Part shown: positions 18,967 to 27,868 of the stretch, one piece after another
Layout of the letters: every line of letters starts with the position of its first letter
How positions within the stretch are numbered: position 1 is the stretch's first letter
Assembly: GCF_003856975.1 (NCBI RefSeq)
Contig: NZ_CP033107.1
Span: 2,108,001 to 2,172,000 of the forward strand
DNA length: 64,000 nt
From: Plantibacter sp. PA-3-X8
Lineage (GTDB): Bacteria > Actinomycetota > Actinomycetes > Actinomycetales > Microbacteriaceae
Direction of reading: 5' to 3'
Notes under the pieces: model-generated
Seen by the model: only the letters and a program-made list of their open reading frames with translations
What the model was told of the DNA's origin: nothing
The model's database searches: none
Program-made: the position numbers and the translations under genes

Positions 18967-20610
18967 TCACGCGGTCTGCAGGGCGTGGGCGTCGAGGATC
19001 GTGTAGCTGTAGCCCTGTTCGGCGAGGAAGCGTTGGCGGTTCTGCGCGAACTCCTGATCGACCGTGTCGCGCGACACCAGCGTGTAGAAGCTCGCGGTGA
19101 GTCCCGTGGACTTCGGGCGCAACAGGCGGCCGAGACGCTGCGCCTCCTCCTGTCGTGAACCGAACGATCCCGACACCTGGATGGCGACGGTCGCTTCGGG
19201 CAGGTCGACCGAGAAGTTCGCGACCTTCGAGACGACGAGCACCTGCTCGGTGCCGTCGCGGAAGGCCTGATAGAGCCGTTCGCGCTCGTCGACCGGCGTT
19301 GCGCCCGTCAACTGCGGGGCACCGAGCGTCTCTGCCAGCTCCTCGATCTGATCGAGGTACTGCCCGATGACGAGGATCTGCTCGCCACGGTGCCGTTCGA
19401 CGAGCTGCCGGACGACGTCGAGCTTCGCCGGGGCGGTCGCCGCGAGGCGGTATCGCTCGTCGTCGGCGGATGCGGCGTAGGTGAGTCGGTCCGCCTGGGG
19501 CAGGTCGACGCGCACCTCGAAGCACGCGGCGGGGGAGATGAAGCCCTGCGCCTCGATCTCCTTCCACGGGGCGTCGAACCGCTTCGGGCCGATGAGCGAG
19601 AAGACGTCGCCCTCGCGGCCGTCCTCCCGGATGAGCGTCGCCGTCAGGCCGAGGCGACGCCGCGCCTGCAGCTCGGCGGTGAGCTTGAAGACGGGTGCCG
19701 GGAGCAGGTGCACCTCGTCGTAGACCACGAGGCCCCAGTCCATGGCGTCGAGCAGCGCGAGGTGGGCGTACTCGCCCTTCCGCTTGGCCGTGAGGATCTG
19801 GTAGGTCGCGATCGTGACCGGCTTGACCTCCTTCACCTGCCCCGAGTACTCGCCGATCTCCTCGGCGGTGAGGGAGGTGCGCTTCAACAGCTCGTCGCGC
19901 CACTGCCGTGCCGACACCGTGTTCGTGACGAGGATCAGGGTGTTGGTGGACGCCGTCGCCATCGCCCCGGCGCCGACCAGGGTCTTGCCCGCACCACAGG
20001 GGAGCACCACGACGCCGGAACCGCCGGAGAAGAAGTTGTCGACCGCCTGCTGCTGATAGTCGCGGAGGTGCCAGCCGTCCTCGACCAGGTCGATCTGGTG
20101 CGGCGTGCCGGCGGTGTACCCGGCGAGGTCCTCGGCGGGCCAGCCCAGCTTCACGAGTTCCTGCTTGAGCGCACCGCGTGCCCACGGCTCGACGAGGAAG
20201 GTGTCCGGCGTCGGGTGCCCGATGAGGAGGGGCGCGATCCGCTTGGCGCCGGCCACCTCGGTCAGGATCGGGAGGTCCGTGGAGCGGAGGACGAGCTCGC
20301 CCTCCTCGGAGCGTTCGATCACGAGCCGGCCGTAGCGGTTGACGGTCTCGCGCATGTCGATCGTCACGGACGCGGGGATGGAGAACTTCGAGTACCGCTC
20401 CAGCGTCTCGATCATCTGGTCGGCATCGTGCCCGGCGGCCCGTGCGTTCCAGAGTCCGAGACGGGTGATCCGGTAGGTGTGGATGTGCTCCGGCGCGCGT
20501 TCGGGCTCGGCGAACACCGAGAGATCGTGGCGGGCGTCCTCGGCGAGCGGGTGGGCGACCTCGAGCAGCACGGTGCGGTCGCTTTGGACGATCAGTGGTC
20601 CATCAGACAT
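18967..20610 (-). CDS. XPB-type DNA repair helicase
   Basis: A 547-residue SF2 helicase of the bacterial XPB branch, widespread in actinobacteria. The N-terminal ~150 residues correspond to the XPB damage-recognition region. The motor has Walker A PCGAGKTLVGAG, DEVH box VVYDEVHLLP, motif III LGLTATLIRED (which includes the XPB RED motif), and C-terminal motif VI region SGSFGSRQEEAQRLGRLLRPK. Bacterial XPB is thought to act in nucleotide-excision or transcription-linked repair, often with the Bax1-like nuclease in archaea; no such nuclease is here. The true start is the ATG at 20610 (MSDGPLIVQSD); TAGACT eight bases upstream may be its -10. Its partner gene lies upstream at 20661. Confidence 0.93.
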   Translation of the reverse strand: MSDGPLIVQSDRTVLLEVAHPLAEDARHDLSVFAEPERAPEHIHTYRITRLGLWNARAAGHDADQMIETLERYSKFSIPASVTIDMRETVNRYGRLVIERSEEGELVLRSTDLPILTEVAGAKRIAPLLIGHPTPDTFLVEPWARGALKQELVKLGWPAEDLAGYTAGTPHQIDLVEDGWHLRDYQQQAVDNFFSGGSGVVVLPCGAGKTLVGAGAMATASTNTLILVTNTVSARQWRDELLKRTSLTAEEIGEYSGQVKEVKPVTIATYQILTAKRKGEYAHLALLDAMDWGLVVYDEVHLLPAPVFKLTAELQARRRLGLTATLIREDGREGDVFSLIGPKRFDAPWKEIEAQGFISPAACFEVRVDLPQADRLTYAASADDERYRLAATAPAKLDVVRQLVERHRGEQILVIGQYLDQIEELAETLGAPQLTGATPVDERERLYQAFRDGTEQVLVVSKVANFSVDLPEATVAIQVSGSFGSRQEEAQRLGRLLRPKSTGLTASFYTLVSRDTVDQEFAQNRQRFLAEQGYSYTILDAHALQTA

Positions 20611-20660
20611 AACGGTCGAGTCTACCGGCGGATCCGGTGCGCAACCCCCTGAGCGAGCGC

Positions 20661-22496
20661 TCAGCCGGCGATCCGGACCTCGGTGATCATCGCGAGCGGC
20701 AGGGTGCGTTCGACGTCGGCCGACCGGTCCAGACCGCGCAGGCGACCGCCGGCAAGGCTCACCGGTTCGATCGTGAACGTGGATCGGCGCTCGCCGTGCT
20801 GCAGCTGCACGGTGACCGGCGTGTGGTCGCGGACGGCGATCTCCAGTTGCTTGGCCAACCATGCGCTGCTCGTGTCGCCGCTGTCGTCGGCGCGGAGCCG
20901 CGACACCAGATCCGGTTCCGTCGAGGCGGCCGGAGCGGAGAGGTTGGTGCGCATGACCGGCTGCCGGCGGATCCGGAGCGGTGCGCCGCCGTCGTCCTCC
21001 GCGACCACCGGGTAGCGCGCGTCGTGGAGCGCCCAGTAGACCGTCGCCGCCTCGATCCGGCTGGTGAGCCGGTGCTCGTCGCTCGGACGGAGACCGAGGG
21101 CCACGAGGCTCTGGTCGACCGAGATCGCCGCGATCAGGCCGGCGTCCTCGGAGCGGATGTAGCTGCTGCGTCCAGGGTCGGCCGAGGCGTCGGCCGACGC
21201 GCGGATCGTCCCGACGCGGACGAGGCCGAATCGGGAAGCGGCCTCGGACACGAGGTACCGCAGGGGTTGAGGGACGCCGGTCAGGGAGATCGACTCGAGG
21301 TACGCGAGCAGGTCCTCGGCCGTGTCTCCGTCGGCGAGGGCCCGGGTGACGCTCGCGGTCGTGATGCGGTACCTCGACGCCTGAGCGCGCCCCTCCGGCT
21401 CCGCGAGGGCCCGGAGTCGCACGTCGAGTTCCGCCGTCGGGGGACCGAGCGCGATGACCGTCAGGTCGTCCTGGAGGACGACCTGCGACACCTCGGCGGG
21501 GAGCATGGACGCGAGCGTCGAGGCCGCGTCGGCCGCGTGGTCGTCGACGAGGAGTCGTCCGAATCCGCTGGTCGCGCCGTCGACGGTGATCCCGAGCAGC
21601 TCGGCGACCGCGTCGACCGCCCGCGTCGGCGCCACGACGGCATCCTCCGCCAACGGGTACCACCAGCTGAGCTCTTCGACCAGGTCGACGGAACCGCGCC
21701 GGTACGCCGTCAGGATGCGATCGCGGATCGTGGCCGGGATCGCGTCGCGCCAGGCTGTCGCGAGACGGAGCCAGCGTTCCGCGGTGGCCGACGCCAGCCA
21801 GGCCTCGCCGACCTCGCTCAGGCGGATGGCGGAGCCGATCGCGTCCGTGAGCCCGGCAGCCGACGCCACGGACAGGGCGAGCTCGATCTGGTCGGGCGTG
21901 CTCGCCGCCGCGGCTGCGAGCCGTTTGAGGTCCGGCATGGACGGGGCTCCACGGCCGAGCAGGCGTGCGGGCTCGCGGTCGAGTTCATGGAGGCTCTCGC
22001 CGACGATGCCGACCGCGCCGGCCGCTCGCTCGCTCGCGAGGGCGTCCGTGTCGGGCGAGGGGCGGGTCGCGTGGGACGTCGGCGCCGCCGCCGGAAGTCG
22101 GAGTTCTGCTCGGCCTGGTCTGCCGCTCGCCGTCCACTCCTCGAACACCGCGGCCACCGCGCTCACCGGCCTGATCGGACCGGCTCCGTCGTCCAGCACG
22201 AGGATGTCCCGCTCCAGCCGCTCCAGGGCGGCATCCACCTCCGACTGCTCGCGTCCGAGCGCGGTCGCGAGCGAGTGGCGCTCGGTCCCGTCCAGCGCGG
22301 CGGCGAGCACTGCAAGGGTGTCCCGGTCGAGCAGTGCCATCCGGCGGGCGACGCTCGCATCGTCCAACAGGGCCTCGGCGAAGTCGAAGAAGTCCGCGAT
22401 GCGGGCTGAGGAGGCCCTGCGGTCGGGAGTCAGCCGGCGGAGCGCGTCGTCCGGGAGCTCCCGGAGGCGGCGCGCGATCGCGAAGGCCTCGCCCAT
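20661..22496 (-). CDS. Helicase-associated domain-containing protein (XPB partner)
   Basis: A 611-residue actinobacterial protein that almost always sits directly upstream of the XPB helicase gene. It carries a C-terminal XPB/Ssl2-like helicase-associated domain (about residues 300-500, including VVLQDDLTVIALGPPTAELD and YRITTASVTRALADGDT). It has no helicase motor of its own: no Walker A or DEAD box is visible. The N-terminal half is mostly helical. A role as accessory factor of XPB is inferred from the constant pairing. The gap to the XPB gene is 50 bp on the same strand, but XPB also has its own possible -10 box. Start ATG at 22496. Confidence 0.85.
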   Translation of the reverse strand: MGEAFAIARRLRELPDDALRRLTPDRRASSARIADFFDFAEALLDDASVARRMALLDRDTLAVLAAALDGTERHSLATALGREQSEVDAALERLERDILVLDDGAGPIRPVSAVAAVFEEWTASGRPGRAELRLPAAAPTSHATRPSPDTDALASERAAGAVGIVGESLHELDREPARLLGRGAPSMPDLKRLAAAAASTPDQIELALSVASAAGLTDAIGSAIRLSEVGEAWLASATAERWLRLATAWRDAIPATIRDRILTAYRRGSVDLVEELSWWYPLAEDAVVAPTRAVDAVAELLGITVDGATSGFGRLLVDDHAADAASTLASMLPAEVSQVVLQDDLTVIALGPPTAELDVRLRALAEPEGRAQASRYRITTASVTRALADGDTAEDLLAYLESISLTGVPQPLRYLVSEAASRFGLVRVGTIRASADASADPGRSSYIRSEDAGLIAAISVDQSLVALGLRPSDEHRLTSRIEAATVYWALHDARYPVVAEDDGGAPLRIRRQPVMRTNLSAPAASTEPDLVSRLRADDSGDTSSAWLAKQLEIAVRDHTPVTVQLQHGERRSTFTIEPVSLAGGRLRGLDRSADVERTLPLAMITEVRIAG

Positions 22497-22501
22497 GGTC
22501 G

Positions 22502-22777
22502 TCAGCGCGGCGACTGACCGCGGGACTCGCGGGACCGTCGTACGGCACCCACGATGATGAGCGTGATCAGCATCAGGAAGGCGATCGGGAGTCCGACGAG
22601 CGGCAGGATCGTCACGACCGGCCAGACGCCGACGGCGAAGTCGCCCTGCTCGAGGCCGGTGGCGGTGCCGACCATCACCGCGACGAATGCGGCGATCGAC
22701 ACGGCGACGATCGTCACGACCATGTAGGCCAGGATCCGTTCGGGCCGCGAGATGCTCGGCGTCTGCTCATCAGTCAC
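22502..22777 (-). CDS. Small two-span membrane protein
   Basis: A 91-residue protein with two hydrophobic segments (VVTIVAVSIAAFVAVMVG at about residues 16-36 and VVTILPLVGLPIAFLMLITLIIVGAV at about 50-76) and a positively charged C terminus. No family is recognised beyond uncharacterised actinobacterial membrane proteins, sometimes mislabelled as an ABC transporter ATPase. The GTG at 22777 is supported by a TATCCT -10 box ending six bases upstream. The stop lies 5 bp from the start of the XPB-partner gene on the same strand, so the two are likely co-transcribed. Confidence 0.75.
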   Translation of the reverse strand: MTDEQTPSISRPERILAYMVVTIVAVSIAAFVAVMVGTATGLEQGDFAVGVWPVVTILPLVGLPIAFLMLITLIIVGAVRRSRESRGQSPR

Positions 22778-22913
22778 GCTCCCAGGATAGAGGCACGCGG
22801 CTGCTGCACCGAATAGGCTGGGGGCCGAGGACCGATGGTCCTCTCGATCGCGCTTCCTGCGCGATCACCGCACGGCGCTGCATTTTCTGCGCACGACACA
22901 CAGCGAGGTTCCC

Positions 22914-23297
22914 ATGCCCACCGGCAAGGTCAAGTTCTACGACGAGGAGAAGGGCTTCGGCTTCATCAGCTCTGATGACGGCCAGGAGGTCTTCCTGCAC
23001 GCTTCCGCACTGCCTGCGGGCACGGCCGGCGTGAAGCCGGGGACGCGGCTCGAGTTCGGCATCGCCGACGGCAAGCGCGGCGCCCAGGCGCTGTCCGTGC
23101 GCGTCCTCGAGGCTCCGCCCAGCCTCGTCAAGCTGAAGCGCAAGCCGGCCGACGACATGGCGATCATCGTCGAGGACCTCGTGAAGCTCCTCGACGGCAT
23201 CGGCGGCGACCTGCGCCGCGGCAAGTACCCGAACAGCAGTCACAGCACGAAGATCGCTGCCGTGCTGCGCAAGGTCGCGGACGAGCTGGATGCCTGA
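22914..23297 (+). CDS. Cold-shock domain protein with C-terminal extension
   Basis: A 127-residue protein. An N-terminal cold-shock domain (1-65; GKVKFYDEEKGFGFISSDDG and VFLHASAL are RNP1 and RNP2) is joined to a ~60-residue helical extension (VKLKRKPADDMAIIVEDLVKLLDGIG). The two-part form is an actinobacterial variant distinct from 67-residue CspA. A TAGGCT box at 22814-22819 gives a leader of about 90 nt. The end overlaps the DUF3027 gene by 8 bp, so the two proteins are made together. An RNA-binding role is expected; the extension's function is unknown. Confidence 0.9.
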   Translation: MPTGKVKFYDEEKGFGFISSDDGQEVFLHASALPAGTAGVKPGTRLEFGIADGKRGAQALSVRVLEAPPSLVKLKRKPADDMAIIVEDLVKLLDGIGGDLRRGKYPNSSHSTKIAAVLRKVADELDA

Positions 23298-23976
23298 CGC
23301 CGATCAGGAGACGCCCGTCGAGGATCGCGACGTCACGGCCGAGACGGACACACGAGCCGAGTCGGACGAGCATCGCTCGGACGACGGCACCGATGGCGAG
23401 TCGACCCCGGCACCCGTGCCGGACGAGACCCTGATCGCCGCCGTGGAGCTCGCGCGCGAAGCGCTGCAGGAGATCACGCCCGCGAGCACGGTCGGTGAGC
23501 CGGCCGGGCACGTCGTGGTCGATGATCACGTCGTCTCGCTGCTGTTCGCGAACACCATGGCGGGCTACCCCGGATGGTTCTGGACGGTGACGCTCTCGCG
23601 GACCGCAGACGACGCTGCGCCGAACGTGCTCGAGACGGAGCTGATGCCCGGCGACGGCGCGTTGCTGGCTCCGCAGTGGGTGCCGTGGTCGGAACGCCTC
23701 GCGGACTACCGCGCCGCGCAGGAGGCAGCGGCTGCGGCTGCGGCTGACGACGCGCTCGACGACGCGGACGACTCCGACGAGTTCGACGACGACGATGTCG
23801 CGCTGTCCGGGGACCCCCGCGACCGCGACCGCGACGGCATCGAACTCGAGTACGACGAGGACGACGTCGATGCGGCGTCGGACGACTCGGATGACGACGA
23901 CTCGGACGAGGACGAGGACGACTCGGACGAGGACGAGGACTCCGACGAGGACGACGACCGGTTCGAGGACGAGTAG
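23290..23976 (+). CDS. DUF3027 domain-containing protein with long acidic tail
   Basis: A 228-residue protein. The N-terminal ~40 residues are acidic and probably disordered. The DUF3027 core (about 45-145) includes AGHVVVDDHVVSLLFANTM, YPGWFWTVTLSR and GALLAPQWVPWSERL. The last ~75 residues are almost entirely Asp/Glu/Ser with repeated DDSDED units. DUF3027 proteins are widespread in actinobacteria and of unknown function. The 8-bp overlap with the cold-shock-domain gene upstream argues for joint expression. The extreme acidic tail could bind basic proteins or act as nucleic-acid mimic, but this is speculation. A terminator follows at once. Confidence 0.85.
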   Translation: MPDADQETPVEDRDVTAETDTRAESDEHRSDDGTDGESTPAPVPDETLIAAVELAREALQEITPASTVGEPAGHVVVDDHVVSLLFANTMAGYPGWFWTVTLSRTADDAAPNVLETELMPGDGALLAPQWVPWSERLADYRAAQEAAAAAAADDALDDADDSDEFDDDDVALSGDPRDRDRDGIELEYDEDDVDAASDDSDDDDSDEDEDDSDEDEDSDEDDDRFEDE

Positions 23977-23998
23977 CACTCGCACACCGCGAGACAGA

Positions 23999-24041
23999 CG
24001 AACGGGCGGCCGAACCTCGAGAAGGTTCGACCGCCCGTTCG
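23999..24041. terminator. Two-way terminator between the DUF3027 gene and serC
   Basis: A 19-bp inverted repeat with one mismatch (arms 23999-24017 and 24023-24041) and a five-base loop, between two convergent genes. Confidence 0.85.
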
Positions 24042-24062
24042 GCGTTCAGCGGGGGAGACGGA

Positions 24063-25187
<1,125 letters not shown>

Positions 25188-25319
25188 GAGGCGAGGGCCT
25201 GATGGCGTCGTGCCACGGCGCCCGGATGCGTCCACGCGGGGCGGAGTGGCTTGGCGCGGGAACGTCGCCGCCGCGCACTAGGCTTACCGGGAACGTGCAA
25301 TCGGGCAGGGAGGGCGTCG

Positions 25320-26021
25320 ATGACCGATTTGATTGACACCACAGAGATGTATCTCCGCACCATTCTGGAGCTCGAGGAGGAGAACATCATCCCGCTTCGT
25401 GCGCGGATCTCCGAGCGCCTCGGGCACTCCGGACCGACGGTCTCGCAGACGGTCGGTCGGATGGAGCGCGACGGACTCGTCGTCGTGTCGGGCGACCGGC
25501 ACCTCGAGCTCACCGAACCGGGCCGACGCAAGGCGGTCCACGTCATGCGGAAGCACCGCCTGGCTGAGCGCCTCCTGAGCGACGTCATCGGGCTCGAGTG
25601 GGAGTTCGTCCACGAGGAAGCCTGTCGCTGGGAACACGTCATGAGTGAGCAGGTCGAGCGCAAGCTGCTCGACATGCTCAACCACCCCACCGAGTCGCCG
25701 TATGGCACCCCGATCCCCGGACTCGACGAGTTCGGCGACAGCCCCGCCGTCGCCTTCTCGCAGGGCGTCATCAACATCGTCGGCCTCGTCGAAGGACGCT
25801 CCGAGCCGGTCACGGCGACGGTCCGACGTCTCGGCGAACCGGCGCAGGTCGACCCCGAACTCCTCCTGCAGCTGAAGCAGGCCGGCGTCATGCCGGGTCG
25901 CTCGGGAACCTTCGCGGCAGCGGGCGGCTACGTGCTCGTCACCATCGACGGTGTCGAGGGCGGCCTCGAGCTGCCCAACGAGCTCGCGACGCACATCTTC
26001 GTGGAGACCCCTGCCGCGTGA
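25320..26021 (+). CDS. ideR: Iron-dependent repressor, DtxR/IdeR family
   Basis: A 233-residue Fe(II)-responsive DNA-binding repressor controlling iron uptake and storage. The winged helix (1-70) is followed by a metal-binding dimerisation domain and a C-terminal SH3-like FeoA-type domain (about 150-230). The metal ligands of DtxR/IdeR appear at the same residue numbers: Met10, Cys102, Glu105, His106 for the primary site and His79, Glu83, His98 for the ancillary site. This points to iron rather than manganese sensing. The ATG at 25320 has GGGAGGGCGTCG upstream; a TAGGCT -10 box lies at 25279-25284. In-frame codons before this ATG are not part of the family. Confidence 0.95.
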   Translation: MTDLIDTTEMYLRTILELEEENIIPLRARISERLGHSGPTVSQTVGRMERDGLVVVSGDRHLELTEPGRRKAVHVMRKHRLAERLLSDVIGLEWEFVHEEACRWEHVMSEQVERKLLDMLNHPTESPYGTPIPGLDEFGDSPAVAFSQGVINIVGLVEGRSEPVTATVRRLGEPAQVDPELLLQLKQAGVMPGRSGTFAAAGGYVLVTIDGVEGGLELPNELATHIFVETPAA

Positions 26022-26075
26022 GCATGAGACGTGTATGAGGATTCCCTCATGTGCCCGTTTTCCCGTGATCGAAAC

Positions 26076-26104
26076 GTGACTTTCTGAGGGGTAACCCGTA
26101 GGCT
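26076..26104 (+). promoter_or_regulatory. Candidate promoter of the CHAP gene
   Basis: GTGACT (26076-26081), 17-bp spacer, TAGGCT (26099-26104). Transcription would start near 26111, giving a leader of about 100 nt before the CHAP ATG at 26214. Confidence 0.45.
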
Positions 26105-26110
26105 GTCACT

Positions 26111-26174
26111 CGTCCTGAAGGCCATGATCTGGCCCCAGGAAGACGACCGAGGCACCCCCTAGCCCGTCCCTCGG
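26111..26174 (+). promoter_or_regulatory. Structured 5' leader of the CHAP gene
   Basis: Two hairpins can be drawn: GGCC(26120-26123)/GGCC(26131-26134) enclosed by GTCCTG and CAGGAAGAC, then CCGAGG/CCTCGG at about 26147-26174. Actinobacterial wall-hydrolase genes are often preceded by the c-di-AMP riboswitch, but I could not find its conserved core here, so this is only an unassigned structured leader. Confidence 0.25.
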
Positions 26175-26213
26175 CCACACGAACCGACATCAATCGTCGG
26201 ATGGGGCTGCGCC

Positions 26214-27440
26214 ATGCCGATCGCCACACCGCGATCGTCGTCGCTCATGCGGGGTGCCGGAGGAATCCACTTGACTGCAGCTGGCGAGAGCGGCCCCGAA
26301 CAGGCCGAGACGACCCCGAACGTCCCCCTCACCCGGAAGCAGCTCCGAATCCAGGAGCAGGCCGCGAAGCAGGCGGAGCCGACCACCCCGTCCCAGTCGG
26401 CAACCGACGACGCGCTCGTCGCCGACGTCGCTCCGGACGCACCCGTCGAGCACCCCGAGATCATCCTCGACGATGCCGTGGTCGAGGAGGCCGACGCCGC
26501 CGTCACGACCGGCGAGGTCCGTCTCGACGAGCGGCCGCTGACGAAGCCCGCCGCGCCGGAGCCGACGACCCCCCAATCCTTCACCGTGACGTCCGCCACC
26601 GACACCTCGTTCGCGACCGTCGCTCCGCTCCGCACCGGCGCGGACCGCGTCGCCCGCAGCAAGCCCCCGGTCAAGCCGACCGCGTCGACGGTCGCCGTGC
26701 GCAAGCCGAAGCCGTCCGGAGCCCGACCCGGATCCGTCCGCGGCGTCGCCACCATGGCCTTCCTCGTGCCGGCACTGGTCGCCACCGTCGCCCTCCCGGC
26801 GTATGCGGCGAGCAGCAGCGCGCAGACCACGTACGGGACGTCCGCCTCGGAGCAGTTGAAGACCTCCGGCGCCCAGAGCGTCGTCGCTTCCGACAAGGTG
26901 GCCGACGCGCCGATCTCTCGCGATCTCTACAGTGCGACGACGCCGGACGAGCTCGCCGAGCGCCAGCGGCAGCTCGACGCCGCGGCAGCTGCCAGCAACG
27001 CCACCTACTCGATCACCGTCGGCGCACGCCAGGCCGGCGACGACTACCCCTGGTTCGACCAGGCGACCGACGACGAGGGCGGCGGGCTCTCGCCACTGCG
27101 CTACTACTACCGTGAGTGCGTGGACTTCGTCGCCTGGCGACTCAACCGCGACGCGGGCACGCCGAGCGGGAACTGGGCCTTCACCTGGGGCAACGGCCTG
27201 CCGCCGAGCAGTGCCTACGGCTGGGCGGACTCGTGGCAGTACAACAAGGGGACCAACGCCATCGCCGGCTCCGTCGCCTGGTTCAACTACAACCACGTCG
27301 CCTACGTGCAGTCGGTCAACGCCGACGGGACGGTCACCCTGGAGGAGTACAACTGGGGGTCCGCGCGTCACAGCTACAACACGCGCACCATCGCCGCGAG
27401 TGCCGTGGCGCTCTACCTCTACCCGCCGGGCGTCGGCTGA
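26214..27440 (+). CDS. CHAP domain-containing secreted cell-wall hydrolase
   Basis: A 408-residue protein with a C-terminal CHAP amidase/endopeptidase domain (about 280-408). The catalytic Cys is at about residue 302 (YRECVDFVAW) and the His at about 361 (YNHVAYVQ), with LEEYNWG completing the site. It would cut peptidoglycan peptides. The N-terminal ~180 residues are unusual: a long, polar, probably unfolded cytoplasmic stretch rich in Thr, Ala, Pro and Glu, then one hydrophobic segment FLVPALVATVALPAYA with an AYA signal-peptidase-like site. The hydrolase could thus be anchored or released after an extended signal. Start at the ATG at 26214; an in-frame ATG at 26247 is possible. Confidence 0.87.
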   Translation: MPIATPRSSSLMRGAGGIHLTAAGESGPEQAETTPNVPLTRKQLRIQEQAAKQAEPTTPSQSATDDALVADVAPDAPVEHPEIILDDAVVEEADAAVTTGEVRLDERPLTKPAAPEPTTPQSFTVTSATDTSFATVAPLRTGADRVARSKPPVKPTASTVAVRKPKPSGARPGSVRGVATMAFLVPALVATVALPAYAASSSAQTTYGTSASEQLKTSGAQSVVASDKVADAPISRDLYSATTPDELAERQRQLDAAAAASNATYSITVGARQAGDDYPWFDQATDDEGGGLSPLRYYYRECVDFVAWRLNRDAGTPSGNWAFTWGNGLPPSSAYGWADSWQYNKGTNAIAGSVAWFNYNHVAYVQSVNADGTVTLEEYNWGSARHSYNTRTIAASAVALYLYPPGVG

Positions 27441-27459
27441 TCCGACCCGCTCGACCTGG

Positions 27460-27488
27460 ATCGCGTCCCTCCGTCGGAGGGACGCGAT
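27460..27488 (+). terminator. Terminator of the CHAP gene
   Basis: A perfect 13-bp hairpin (arms 27460-27472 and 27476-27488) with a GTC loop, 20 bp after the stop. Confidence 0.85.
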
Positions 27489-27606
27489 TCGTCGTCGATG
27501 CGGGGTCACCGTTCGCGACCATGCGGTGTCCGCCGGTCGAAGCCGAGGTGGCGCGGAGGGGAATTCTCCTGCAACGTGCGGAAATCCGGTCGGTGTGGGT
27601 TAATCT

Positions 27607-27768
27607 GGTGCTCTGCAACTCGGAGAGGTTCAGGAGCTGATGCACGCTATACGTCGCCACGTGGTCGCGAATGGTCGCGGCCTCTACGTGCTGCGGCATT
27701 CCAGCCAAGCGTGCCGCGGCTCCGCCGTGGGTCAAGAGGGTGCTGTCGTCATGACAGTGCCCTTTTTT
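27607..27768 (+). ncRNA. Candidate small RNA or attenuator leader upstream of the HNH gene
   Basis: The 428-bp gap between the CHAP and HNH genes ends in a textbook intrinsic terminator (27738-27768). Upstream is a possible -10 box TAATCT (27601-27606), so a transcript of about 150-160 nt is bracketed. It can fold into two more hairpins: CACGT-GGTCGCG / CGCGGCC-TCT-ACGTG (27658-27690) and GCGGCA/TGCCGC (27693-27717). It matches none of the RNAs I know (SRP, tmRNA, RNase P, 6S, 6C). No TANNNT box is visible between the terminator and the HNH start, so the terminator may instead be an attenuator for that gene. A 59-codon ORF (27640-27819) with AGGAG ahead of its ATG overlaps it, but it runs through the terminator and has atypical third-base usage. 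The 5' end is uncertain. Confidence 0.5.
27738..27768 (+). terminator. Intrinsic terminator with T-run ahead of the HNH gene
   Basis: A 10-bp stem (27738-27747 with 27753-27762, two wobble pairs), five-base loop, then six Ts at 27763-27768. It is the only terminator in the window with a proper T-run and does not follow any convincing coding sequence. Confidence 0.85.
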
Positions 27769-27868
27769 GTTCCCCGGAGACGACTCGATCCGGCGCGTCA
27801 CGGACGCTGCAGGTGGTGATCGTCGACCGGTCACGGCAGCCGTCGTGGCCCTTCGGAAGGGAACGTGC

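Noticed and set aside
20611..21663. Long N-terminal extension of the XPB frame
   Set aside because: The extra codons are a shadow of the upstream gene; the family start and spacing place the ATG at 20610.
26022..26213. c-di-AMP (ydaO-yuaA) riboswitch upstream of the CHAP gene
   Set aside because: Expected from gene type, but the conserved core could not be found; only a partial TAACCCGTAGG likeness exists and it coincides with a promoter-like sequence.
27600..27768. Identity of the candidate RNA as SRP RNA, tmRNA, RNase P, 6S or 6C RNA
   Set aside because: It lacks the SRP tetraloop domain, tmRNA ends, RNase P core motifs and the C-rich loops of 6C, and is too short for RNase P.
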